Below, one piece after another: positions 1 through 10,399 of a stretch of DNA of 64,000 bases. The DNA is taken from contig VCJN01002623.1 in NCBI GenBank assembly GCA_006384855.1, positions 29,664 through 93,663 on the forward strand, given 5' to 3'. Each line of letters begins with the position of its first letter. The first letter of the stretch is position 1. The position numbers and the translations under genes are program-made. A model generated the notes under the pieces. The model was not told the DNA's origin. It did no database searches and saw nothing but the letters and a program-made list of their open reading frames with translations. Source of the DNA: Tetraselmis striata. Its lineage: Eukaryota > Chlorophyta > Chlorodendrophyceae > Chlorodendrales > Chlorodendraceae.

Positions 1-3000
1 ATGAAGTCCATCGCGCCCGGCAAGGTGGTGACTGGGAAAGTGTGGAAGGTGCGCGGGGAGCCCAAGCCCTATACTCCCCACCAAACCCTGAATGCCCTTC
101 CCAACCCGCCAACACACGCCCACTTGGCGGATGGGTCACCCCTTCTCGCCTTCCTGCAATGCTTCCAGGATGCCCCCCCCCCCCCCCCCCCCTCCCCCTC
201 TGCCAAAGCGCCGACCATAGTTCGCCAACACTTCAATGTGCCGCCGCCAGCCCGCCCTAGCCTTGGCACCATACACCTGCGGGTACCCCACCTCGGTGTT
301 GTACACGGCAAGTCACGGGGCGTACTGCGGGGTGCTGCGAAGGGCGGTCCCCGCCGGCTGGTCCACGCGCTCCACGGCGACGGAGCGTCCCGCACGCCTC
401 TCACCCGCCCGCCGCGCCTGACCTGGGCGCCTGCGGTGCAGGTGATGCCGTTTGGCTGCATGGTGGGCATCGACAACACCAACCTGAGCGGCCTGCTGCA
501 CATCTCTGCCGTCTCGCACTCCCACCTCAGGGAAATGGAGGTCGGCACCCCCCCCCCCCCCCCCCCCCACCCACCCGGTGCTTCTCTGCCTTTGCATAAC
601 ATGCAGATGTGTGTGGCACTGCGGGATGGATAATCGGGTCAGTTCTCATCGCTAAAACTTCAAGTGAAAATAACCTGTCTCGCCTTGGCAAAACGAAACG
701 ACCGTAGCAGTGCCTGTAACCGCGGTTTGGGTTCTCTGTGCTTTGAAGTTTTTGAAATATGGAAGAACTGAATCCATCTGGAGGTATAGTAGAAACCACC
801 TCAAATGAGGCACGGAATTGGATGATCGGAATCCGATGTGACGGCGCGAAACAATTCGTTATTTCCGCAACCTGCGAACCCCATGAAAATGTTATCTGCA
901 TGATGATGTATTTGTATCTATTCATTCACGGAGGTTGATGCAACGTGATTTACATACTGTGGAAGCGATGTGTGGTTCATACGGCCAGAAGCAATGGCGA
1001 TTCCCGGAAATTCGTTCCATTCATTCCGCCGGTACATCCACTGGGAGGAAGTCCAGGATGGCGGGGCTCTACCGGCGACAGCAAGCCGCTCATCGGATCG
1101 CTGCTGCTGCGGCTGCTGCTGCAGGATGTGCTCCAGATTGGGGACGCCGTCACGGCGGTGGTGCACGACATGGAGAACGACTGGGGCCGCATCTCCCTGG
1201 CCTGCAAGGACCTGGAGCGCTTTGACGGGGAGATGCTGACGGATAAGGAGGCGTGCTTCCGGGACGCGGACAAGACGGTACGCCCCCCCCCCCCCCCCCC
1301 CCCCAAAAAAATACACACACACACACACACCTTCGCCCTTCTCCCTCCTCAGCTCTTCTTTGGCAAACCCACCGGCCGCCCAAGAATGGCGACGTCCGGC
1401 TGCATTTCTTGACAAGTCGCTGTCAGTGGCATGCCCGCGCGGAGGGGTGGAGCCCCAGAGTGTGCCTGCCATGGTGTGGAGTGACCGCCTTCCGTGTTTT
1501 AGGGTACATGCCAGAGGCGCACCAGAGACGGTGCATGCCGTATGTACATGTCGGGTGTGCACGTGATCATCGTTGTCATCCCACATCCCGCCCCCACTCT
1601 CCCCAGCTTCCACCCCTCCCCCTCGGCCCTCCCTCGCGCAGAGAGGAAACCCCAGAGTAGTCGAAATATATCATGATCCGCCACGGAACTCTCGGCGCAA
1701 TACATACCGACTATTGACACGGTGGCTTATCTTTGGGACCCGCGAATGCAATCAACTGGTATGGCATGGAATGTCATGGTATGGATGCCACAGTGTCTGT
1801 ACCGGGCAGATGGGCGTACATGTCAAACCCACGTCCGCGATACATTAGTGTATCATTCGCGTATGTAAGAAAAATAAAAAACTTTTCTGCCGACTCGTGT
1901 GGTTAAGGGTATTCACACGTTAAGTTCAAATACGCAGTTTACAACATCGTTCCCCCTTTCAATTTTCCAGGTTTAGCCTTCCCGCTCTGCATAGGGGCAG
2001 TTCGCATTGGTTTCGGATCCTTTAGTCTGTAAGCATGAAAAGTATGCCTGTATGCCGATTCCGTACGCTGTGGTCATGTTGTTTCCCGCAAGGAAGTTCC
2101 GCGCTGCTTTTGGCGGATAATAAGTACGGTGTCCAGAGCGCCTCCGGTATATCCGTCTTCGCATGAAGTATCCCGCTATAAGCATCTCATCTGTGTATGA
2201 ATGCTGCTCTAGATACTGTGAAGTTAATCATGATGTGTTGAGATGTGTTTCACGGCGTACTTGCACAGCATTGATATCATTGATGAGTGCTTCGGGTACT
2301 CGTAGCGAGTATTTTCGGAAATTAAATACACTGTATAAATTACTTGAAATCGAAATTATTCGCTGCACCAGTACTACCGGTGGCCTCCCGCAGTTTTGTC
2401 GACTCTACCGGGCACCTCTCGGCCGGAACAGAGTGTGTACTAATAGAGATACTGATTTGGGGCACAGAAGATGGGGAACAGATACTAATTTGGGGTACCC
2501 AAAGACGTCCTCCGAGCCCGAATTTCCACTTTCGCGTCCGCCAATGCTCTGTCCAATGCACTAACGTCTCAGAATACCGTTGGAACGGCTACTCGGTCTT
2601 CTCGGACGTGGCGATATGCGGCCGTACTGCATTGCAATGCCGTGCTGGTAGCGAGTATCGTAACATACGAGTTGGCGCGAGAGGTCAAGTGCTGGGGCGG
2701 CTTCGGCCGATGTCCCGGGGCGAACTTTACTTTTACTTTTAACGAGTAGCCGTACCGGCACTGCTTCTCGCTACGACAAAGCACCGCGAAAATAAGCGAT
2801 ATTGCACTACAGGTACGTGACTACGCTGTGTCTGAACCGTTACTCCGTCGGCCGTTCTGCTGATGCCAGCATCCGCCATCACAATGACGAGCATGGCGCG
2901 TTGGCCCAGCCATGCAAATCAAAGGGTGCAGCCATGTGCCACAACAAGCCAGCCGCCCATTTGCCCCCCCCCCCCCCCCCCCCCCTTGGCTGCCCGCTGA

Positions 3001-3094
3001 GATGTGCGAGGCTGCTGCGCAGATGGCGGAGCTGTTGCAGAAATTAAATTCGGCCACCGGAGGGACGTTTGACGAGGATGACGGCTACTACTGA
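1..3094 (+). CDS. Ribosomal protein S1-like (plastid type), 3' part of gene
   Basis: RNA-binding protein of the small ribosomal subunit that helps mRNA binding; the plastid form is nuclear-encoded. Four exons can be joined in frame: 1-48, 442-540, 1125-1277 and 3002-3094, giving 130 residues to the stop. They encode one S1 domain, with GKVVTGKVWKVMPFGCMVGI leading into GLLHISAVSHSHLREMEDVL and then GRISLACKDLE, followed by a helical tail (KEACFRDADKT, MCEAAAQMAELLQKLN) and an acidic end DEDDGYY. This tail is typical of plastid S1, as is the GEMLTDKEACF stretch. The ATG at base 1 is probably internal, because S1 proteins have further domains upstream, so the gene should start outside the window. 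All junctions are phase 0 with GT-AG ends. Introns 2 and 3 begin with long C-runs, and intron 3 (1.7 kb) holds a SINE fragment. Plastid rather than mitochondrial S1 is an inference from the tail. Confidence 0.82.
2672..2745 (+). repeat. tRNA-derived SINE, 3' fragment
   Basis: This piece has the common 3' end of the SINE family (GCGAGAGGTCAAGTGCTGGG, then CTTCGGCCGATGTCCCGGGG and CGAACTTTAC), followed by a TTTTAC-type tail. It lies inside the long third intron of the S1 gene. Related copies lie near 5.7, 34.7, 46.8, 57.8 and 61.3 kb. Confidence 0.75.
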
Positions 3095-5128
3095 GCGCGG
3101 CCGCGGCGAGGGGAAAGCTGGCGGGGGTGGGGGGGATGCTCCGCCACCGATGGGGAATGAGAGACTGCAGGGCGCTTGCAAGCCCGGAAGCGTATTTTAA
3201 TCCAAGCTGCCAATCACCGGTAGTGCTGTGCTGCCGGCCAGGGACACCACGCATGCGGCGGGTCCCAACACCGCGCAACGCAACAACGCCATTTAGTTAG
3301 GCCCTTCTCGGCAGGGGGCAACGGGGCTACGGGACACCGACGCGCGGAACAGTATTGGCCGTTGATGCGCTATGTGCCTGTACGCACCGCACGATGTGCT
3401 GCCGGGCCGGGCATTCTGTATAAAGGCTGAGCGCACACAGCTGTTGCGTCATCACCGCCCAATTCTGTGGTGTGCAACAAAAGGCGCCATCCCAACACTC
3501 AAGCGCGTACCATAACTGACCTGATGAACTTTTCGACCGGCATTTCATTGCGCCATCAAACAGCGTGGTCAACCAGCACCGCGCCCGCCATACCACCGCC
3601 CCCGCCCCTCCTCCCCACCGCATATCGACCCTACTGGCACTGCTGTTTGTGGTTTGTTGGGGAGGGGGGGGGAGGTAATTCTAGGACAGGCTGAACTGTG
3701 TGGTGTTATGCTATGGAACGCTGAGCAAAACAGAGGTATACCAGTAGCGATTACCATGCGCTGTGTTTTGGGCACTGCAGCCTGTGCCGACTGCTCCTCT
3801 ATTGAGCAGTGCGGCGGCTGCAGCGCGCTGATGTGTCTCAGTTGTTCTGTAAATAATGTGCCGATAATTGCAGGTTGGCTGTTGTATGTCGAGATGTCGT
3901 CAACGCGTGCCGTGGCAGGTTTTGCGGATGATGCCACAGTCATACAGGACAGGGAGAGGGAGGGAGAGAGAAACCTTGCACGGAGCCGTAGGTGGTTTGA
4001 GGGGGTGCCGGTCATTGTAGGAGGCGTCAGAGCGAAGAAACATCATTAGTGCAATATTTCGTGGCTCAGTATATCAGGAGAGAGGAGTAACTACTTGCTG
4101 CTGCTGCTGCTGCTGGTGCATCACATATGTATACCGGTAGTCGCTGCCAGTAGTATGCCTGTAGACCAGCAGTATTATATCAGGAGCCAGCAGTAGACAA
4201 TACTGAGGTCACTGAGTAAAATACATAATCATCCTTTCACATCAGCATGGCACCACCTGCCACGCTAAGAGCATGGGGCAAACAATAATGCATGGTGAAT
4301 CAGGAAGTCAGGGGGGAGGGCATGTCCAGAGCGTAGCACCATGTGATATGGATGGCCCTTGCAAAGCATAGCAAAGGGTTTCGTAGTGTTGATGTGTTTG
4401 GCGATATGAGCGTAACAACAGCAGTCGTCTCTGTGATTCATCCGTCCATACGCTTATGAACCCGCGAGGTTTTAAGTGCATTATTTATATTTAGACAGCA
4501 AGAAATGAAGTGAAGATGTTAGTCGGTGCCTTTGTTCCAGGTATCTCATACCATCCTTGCCGTAGATGATGGGCACCCTCAAACCACTTGATACCTGTGG
4601 ATGAATTTACACCTCCCATGCTGGTGGTACTGAAGTCTCTTCCCGTTTCCCCAGCAGTTGGCTGAAGGGAGAGGGGAGGAAGGGGCTGCAAGGAGCAAAG
4701 GAAGAAGCATAGGAAGACAGTGTGAATGCATCTACTCCCGCCCGGGCCCCAAGACAAAGCAACTCGGCTGGAGGGCTGCCGGAGAGCATCAACCCAGAAC
4801 GTTCCAATCCAATTTGGCCTTTCAATTCACCAGTGGGGTGTTAATCATCTCATGGGATATATGGCGGGAAGTTGCACTACGGGTGCTGACACGATAGTAG
4901 CAACAACCCAACCTACAAGAACACGCCATGATGTTCACATATAGGCGAAACAATCACGGATTCATCACGAAGTTACCATCATGTTGCCGGCATCCCCTCT
5001 GGGAGCAAAAACGAGGCTTCTTGCTATCGCATCGGCACCTGTACATGACTGTGCGCAAAGCTGTATGGCTTTGAGCGGTAGGGCCTCAGGGCTTGGCTAG
5101 GTTGGCAGCGGCTCGCCCTTTGGGAGCC
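3095..5128. other. Intergenic stretch, no gene seen
   Basis: Between the stop codon of the S1 gene and the stop codon of the CSTPP1 homologue I see no open frame with coding character. The stretch holds short G-runs, a (CTG)n stretch near 4,096-4,113 and unremarkable unique sequence. Confidence 0.5.
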
Positions 5129-8100
5129 CTACGACGCAGACGAGTCCTCCGCTGCCGGCGCCGTCACCTGGGGCTGCGCCGCTGCGGGCGCCCCGGGCCG
5201 CTTGCTGCTGCTCCGCTTGCGCGGGGCCGGCTTTGTGAGGAAGTAGCTCGGCACCGGCGGCGCCGCGGGCTGGCGGACACCCGGCGGCAGCGGCTCGGGC
5301 GGCGACGCCCGCGCCTCAGCCGCCGCCGCCACCATGGTGGCTGCGAGCCTGCCGGCGCCCGCCAGCCGCTCCCCCTCGGCACCGATGGACGCCCACAGCT
5401 CGTCGCTGCCGCACATTGCCCTGCGCGCAGTGGCATCCAGCAGGCCAACATGGAGCTGAGCTACACGCCAAATGAGGCCCATGTCAACGGCGGGGGGGGG
5501 GGGGGGGGGGGGGGTCCTAGGAGGAACATGACCGCCGGGCATATGAGGATGCAAGCGCGGCAGTTAAATAGAGTACACAATGGAAAAGAAAAAGAACACA
5601 ATCGAAATGCATTGATGATTTGCCTTTTCTTGAAAGAAACCTAACATTCAGTCGTGTTTAGTCCATTTAGTCGTTTTGCGAATCGATTTGGAAAGCACTG
5701 AGTACATTTTATTAGATTTGCGAATCGATTTGGAAGCAAAGTCCGCCCCGGGACATCGGCCGAAGCCGCCCCAGCACTGGACCTCTTGCGCCAACTGCAG
5801 TCGTAGGTAGGCCTGGCGTAGCCCGTAGACCATTGCCTCATTCGAACCCCGAGGGGCTAATGCATCAACCGGGTAAACCCAGGACACGCCGGGACGATAT
5901 TGCCGAAAATACATCGGCCAGGAATCGATACCCGGACCTCTCGCGTACGAGACGACCGCTCAACCGAGCGGACAAGGGATGTACCTTCTAAGTTCGATTA
6001 ATACAAGGACAGGTACCTTTTGATTTCGTATTATTCCCCATTTTCAGGAAAAAGGTTACGTACATCGTTTTAAATTAGACAGAATTACAGGAATGCGGAC
6101 CGACGCACTACGATAAGATTACGTCAAGAATTTCTTTGAGTAATTTCTCGTCTTAGTCCTTCCTCCCGTCGGTATGTTAGTAAAATACCGGTAAATAACC
6201 GGGTACCCCGGTAACTACATTACCGGCTAAAATAACTCGTATTTATTACTAGCGCGTAGGTCGCGGAAATTTCAAACGCCGATGCCTGGCCGCCGTGTTT
6301 AATTTGCCACTCCTCTAGCGTTTTTCCCATTGTTATTGTATTCCGCTTATCTTTATTCTTGTCACTCTTATTATGGCCTTATTGATGAAGTTATAATTCC
6401 ATCGTAGTTTATTGTTTGACGCGGTACTGAGCATTACGCATGTGACGCATGATCATTGACGATGTCTAGAAGTACAGCAGCACTGTTTTATTAAATAAGA
6501 CTGTCGGAAATGATAACCTGCCCGCCCTGCCTGGGGCCAAAGATAAGCGGAAATATAGCGGACCTACAGCGGGATCACAGCGGGCCTTGTTATAGATTGC
6601 TGGAAACCCCAATTTGTGGATTATTAAAACGATTTCTACAGGGTGAGTCCGCACCCGTACCCACCCTCTTTTCCCGGGGCCTGACCCACCTGACCAGCAT
6701 GTCGAAGGAGACGCACTGCTTGGCGTCGTCGGCGGCGTCCAGCAGCGGCAGCATGATGGCGCCCGGTGGGCTGGTCCAACCCGCCTCCTCCACCAGCAGC
6801 CGCACCTCCGCCATCACCTCCTTCACGGCGCTCAGGTGCACGTCTGATGGGGCCATCGGGCGACATTCAACCGGGGTCGCGGGTCGAAGACAGACATGAG
6901 CTGTTTTGCACCGCCGACTCGGGCATTATGCGCTATATTTGCGGTGTGCCGTAACCACGCTTTGGGTGCGCGGTACATTTTCACCCCCCCCCCCCCCCCC
7001 CCCCCCCACCGTGTGAAGAGAGAAAATCGCATGCATCTTTAAAAATGTAAGTATAAACCATGAACACCACACGGATCGTCCGACTCAGTGCAGCAATAGA
7101 ATCGTTATTTTATTGGACCCGCAATCTCACTAAAAATTGTACAGCGGGTATTCTCATGTACAGTAAGTCAGTCAGCGCTACACACGCTCAGTGTTAATCA
7201 CGGATGCTATTCACGGACGATGATGGGCCACCTCCGGTTTTCCCACATATATAATCGTAGAGGCTGAATCCTCCTAAACCTTTGGCCTATTCATCCAAAC
7301 AAAACCAGCAATTCTTACTGTTTGAAGCCGCCGTGACATCGAATCCGGCGGCCGTCACCCGTCACCCGTGAAACTTATCAGTGAGACGCTCACAAACGCA
7401 GTAGTTTAAGTAGAGCAGTCGTCCTATGTCCTGTCCGCGCATCAGTGGTACCTCACTGCTGCCCTGCGACTCGTGGGTGTCTTGCGGCCCGGGCGATGGA
7501 GTTTTCAAGTCTTGTCATGGACGACCAGCCAGGCCGGCCGAGCTTTCCCGCAGCGACTAGTGCTGCATACAGACTCATACGAAGGGGTCCATGACAACGC
7601 CGGTGAGGTGACACGGCGGGTCACCACACTGGCTGACTAACCGCGCTTGGTGGCGAAATCTCCGTCCTCGCCCACCCCAACCACTTTGTTCTGATACACT
7701 TCCAGAGGAGCACAGTTTTCCTCCCTCCGCGAGGGGTTCATACACGCTTATATGTACTAGCTAGCGCGTGGGTGGCAATCCTTTTTTTCCAGGCGGTGAC
7801 GGCGAGCCGTAGCGTGTTCTCACCCTTCTAGCGCATTGCGTGTCACCGCTACAACACGCATAGGAAACGCGTAGCATCGAAACCGCGTAAAAGCGGGGAT
7901 TGCCGCCTAACCAGTATGACAATGGGTCGTCGCTAATTCGTGATATTCTCGTCAATCCATCCTAAGGATGACCTGACGTAAATAACGTATGCGAAGAATT
8001 CCATAATCACTGGACAATACCAGCTCAGACAATGTACTTCGCGACTTCCGAAATTGATCCGGAATCGACAATACGGCTAAGACGTAAATATCATTTTTCT

Positions 8101-10333
8101 TTTGAAATAATCCAAGCTATCAAGACATTTTCTATTTCTATTCCTTTTCTAATTGCCAAACTTCCACCGTAATTGACTGTCTAGTGCGGAGCCAAAGTCA
8201 CGATGGTCGCGGTAAACGCGCCGTCCGGTCGACAATCAGTCCAGTCCAGGGCCGGGGATGGAACTGAAGGGAGCCAGGAGGAGGGCGAGGGCGCACGCAC
8301 GGTACTTGCTGCGCGCGTCAAACGCGTCGTGGCGCATCTCCACGAGAAAGCGCTCGTAGACAAAGGTGATGCCGAGGCACTTGAGAAAGTCGAGTACCGG
8401 CACGCTGGTTTCCACGTCCTCGAGGTGCGTCAGGCCTGCGCAGGTGCGCCGCGCTCAGCTCCCATCGCAGCACTCAGGATGGCGGTATCGCTCAATCCGT
8501 TTCGCGGGTCGCGCAAACGCCATGCAGTGGTTTGCGACATTATTGAGTCTTATACTCTCTGTGCTTCAATCTTGGTGCACTCTGTGGGATTTCCATGCAT
8601 ATGCCTATTATTTATATATGGTACAGTTACAGATTATACATAATGATGTATATGTTTAACTTATCTACTTAAAAATAATATATATTTCTATATACACACA
8701 CATATATCTTATTTCCTCAATCTATGCATTTTACATTTCATCTAAATAGAACTCCGTCGTTTGGAATTCAAATAGAAATAGATTAGTTCCAGGGATATAG
8801 GTACATGTGCTTTTCGCGAGCGGTCACAAAAATGGTGTATATCGAACAACAAACCCAATGCAAGGAAACATTACCTGCATGCCAAGGGCGCAGGGAAGCG
8901 GGGGGGGGGGAGGGGGTGGGGCGGGGGCTTCGCACCCTGGGAGAGAAACGCCGCCGGCTTGAATGCGGAGCGCACCACGTTGAGCGGGAAGTCGGGGCAG
9001 AGCATCAACATCAGGCTGTGGCAGTCCATCAGCTTGACGCCCTGCCCGTGAGGAGGTGGGGGCACCGTGAGCGGCAGTGGCGCCCAGGGGTGGGGGCAGT
9101 AGAGGGTGAGGGGGGGGGGCGTGGCAAAGGGAGGAGGGGGGGCGGAGGGGGGGTGCCCACCCGGATGAGCGCGTCCATGTGCTCAAAGGCGGAGACAGCG
9201 TTCCTCACAAAGTGCAACCGGTTGAACAGCGAACCTGGTTGGGGGCGGAGGGGGGGGGGGGGGGGGAGGGAGGGGTCGAGCTGCGCTGCATGCCTCTGTG
9301 CAGATCGTAACCACACTTTGAATTCGCGTTGTATTAGTTGGTTTTGACCCCTCCCGAGGAAGGTAAAACTGGATTCATTCGGAAATATATCAGAACATAC
9401 AACGAAAACACCACAAAATCCCTGTCTGGCTGGTGCAGAACAGTTAATTACTTCTGGGACCTGCCAACCCAATCATATTCTACGTACGTGTGTGTGTTCG
9501 TGCCTGTATGTGCATGCATACGTTGGAAAGGGGGGAGGGGGGTCTTTGCGGCGGGGTTGCGGATGAGGAGAAGTTGTCCCCGCTTTGAGAGCGGGGGGGG
9601 GGAAGGGGGGGGAGAAGGGGTGGGGGGGGGGGGGGGGGGGACCTGACACAAAGGCGTAGCTTCGCCCGGTGACGTGCATGCCAGCGCACGCGCTCGCAAA
9701 GTAACCCGCGAAGAAGTCCACGGGCGCGGCCTGCTGCTCCTCGCTGGACGCCATCAGCAGCCTGCGCGGGCCGGGCAGGGGGGGGGGGGGGGGGCAGCGT
9801 CAGCGCTTCTTGCTCCAGGGGGTGTGAGCGGGGTGGGGGTGGCGGTGGCGAAAGGGGATGAAAGGAGGGGAAGGGAGGGGGGGGGGGGGGGGGGGGCTCC
9901 CAGCGTCCATTATGTACGGGTGACGGCGGCACCTATAATAGCATGAGCCCTGATTTAAAGCCTCAAACTGGGCATTGCATGCAACCTATGGAACATTCGC
10001 TGTAGTTGCGCACTAATTTTGCGAGCCCTTGACGTCTGGAAGGCAGGGCGGGGCTCTTATGGTTCTTAATATTGTGCCAGCACGCGGATGTTTTATTCAT
10101 GCTACCATTACTATATTGAGTTACTTACACGGGTTATATATACTTGCTTGATGCCCTTCAGTTGTCTACCCCTGGTGTAATGGAATCTGTTGCTCTGCGA
10201 TGTATTTGCCGGTTCCTTCCGATATCACAGTATGTGCGGCGGTGATGTTGCCAGGGGAGACGGGCACACACACTAGGGCGTCCTTCATGTAGAGCGGGAT
10301 GCTGTGCTTGCGGAGGTACTCCTCGTGGCTCAT
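5129..10333 (-). CDS. CSTPP1: CSTPP1 (C11orf49) homologue, tubulin polyglutamylase complex regulator
   Basis: The human protein is a centriolar-satellite factor that regulates the tubulin polyglutamylase complex; in an alga it would act at the basal body or flagellum. Seven exons on the minus strand join with matching phases: 10333-10272, 9761-9643, 9234-9161, 9041-8936, 8435-8301, 6843-6690 and 5420-5129. They give 313 residues against about 330 in human. Landmarks line up in order: MSHEEYLRKHSIPLYMKDAL (human YEYLAQRHVLTYMEDAV), FFAGYFASACAGMHVTGRSY (FFTEYFNSVCQGTHILFREF), NRLHFVRNAVSAF, CHSLMLMLCPDFPLNVV (YHCLLQLLCPDFPLEL), VLDFLKCLGITFVYERFLVE, and CVSFDMLVR. The C terminus is Pro/Ala-rich and basic, and looks disordered. 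I chose the ATG at 10,333 because similarity begins there; an upstream ATG at 10,396 is possible. Several introns carry C-runs next to the donor. Confidence 0.88.
5610..6135. repeat. Dispersed repeat family D, split by a SINE
   Basis: The left part (from TTTGCCTTTTCTTGAAAGAA at about 5,619) and the right part (CCCCATTTTCAGGAAAAAGG at about 6,037, then GGAATGCGGACCGACGCAC) match the two halves of repeats at 43,858-44,035 and 61,708-61,880. The SINE at 5,728-5,993 sits between them. The element therefore predates the SINE insertion. Confidence 0.65.
5728..5993 (-). repeat. tRNA-derived SINE, near full length
   Basis: On the minus strand this copy starts with AAGGTACATCCCTTGTCCGC, passes through a tRNA-like head with a B-box-like sequence (GGGTATCGATTCC), and runs through the family body (GTTGATGCATTAGCCC, GGGTTCGAATGAGGC) to the shared end CGGCCGATGTCCCGGGGCGG. 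It is inserted in a family D repeat, downstream of the CSTPP1 homologue. Confidence 0.8.
6844..8300. other. Long intron of the CSTPP1 homologue
   Basis: Nothing coding is seen here. The stretch contains a C-run near 6,985-7,007 and otherwise unique sequence of moderate AT content. The flanking exons join in phase 1 across it. Confidence 0.6.
8640..8760. repeat. AT-rich low-complexity patch
   Basis: TATATA- and ACACAC-type sequence within the intron between exons 4 and 5 of the CSTPP1 homologue. No coding potential is visible. Confidence 0.6.
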
Positions 10334-10399
10334 CACCCTCGAGCAGGCGCTGCTGCAGACGGCGGGGCTGTACGCAAACGGCGGGCGGCACTGCACCGG

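Noticed and set aside
1-633. A 210-residue open frame starting at base 1
   Set aside because: Only its first 16 codons and codons 148-180 are exon sequence of the S1 gene; the rest is intron read-through, including a Pro run from a C-run.
5093-5644. Plus-strand Arg/Ala-rich frame of 183 residues
   Set aside because: It is the complement of the last exon of the CSTPP1 homologue, whose phases fit on the minus strand.
8805-9347. Gly/Arg-rich plus-strand frame
   Set aside because: Shadow of minus-strand exons plus G-runs; it has no domain of its own.
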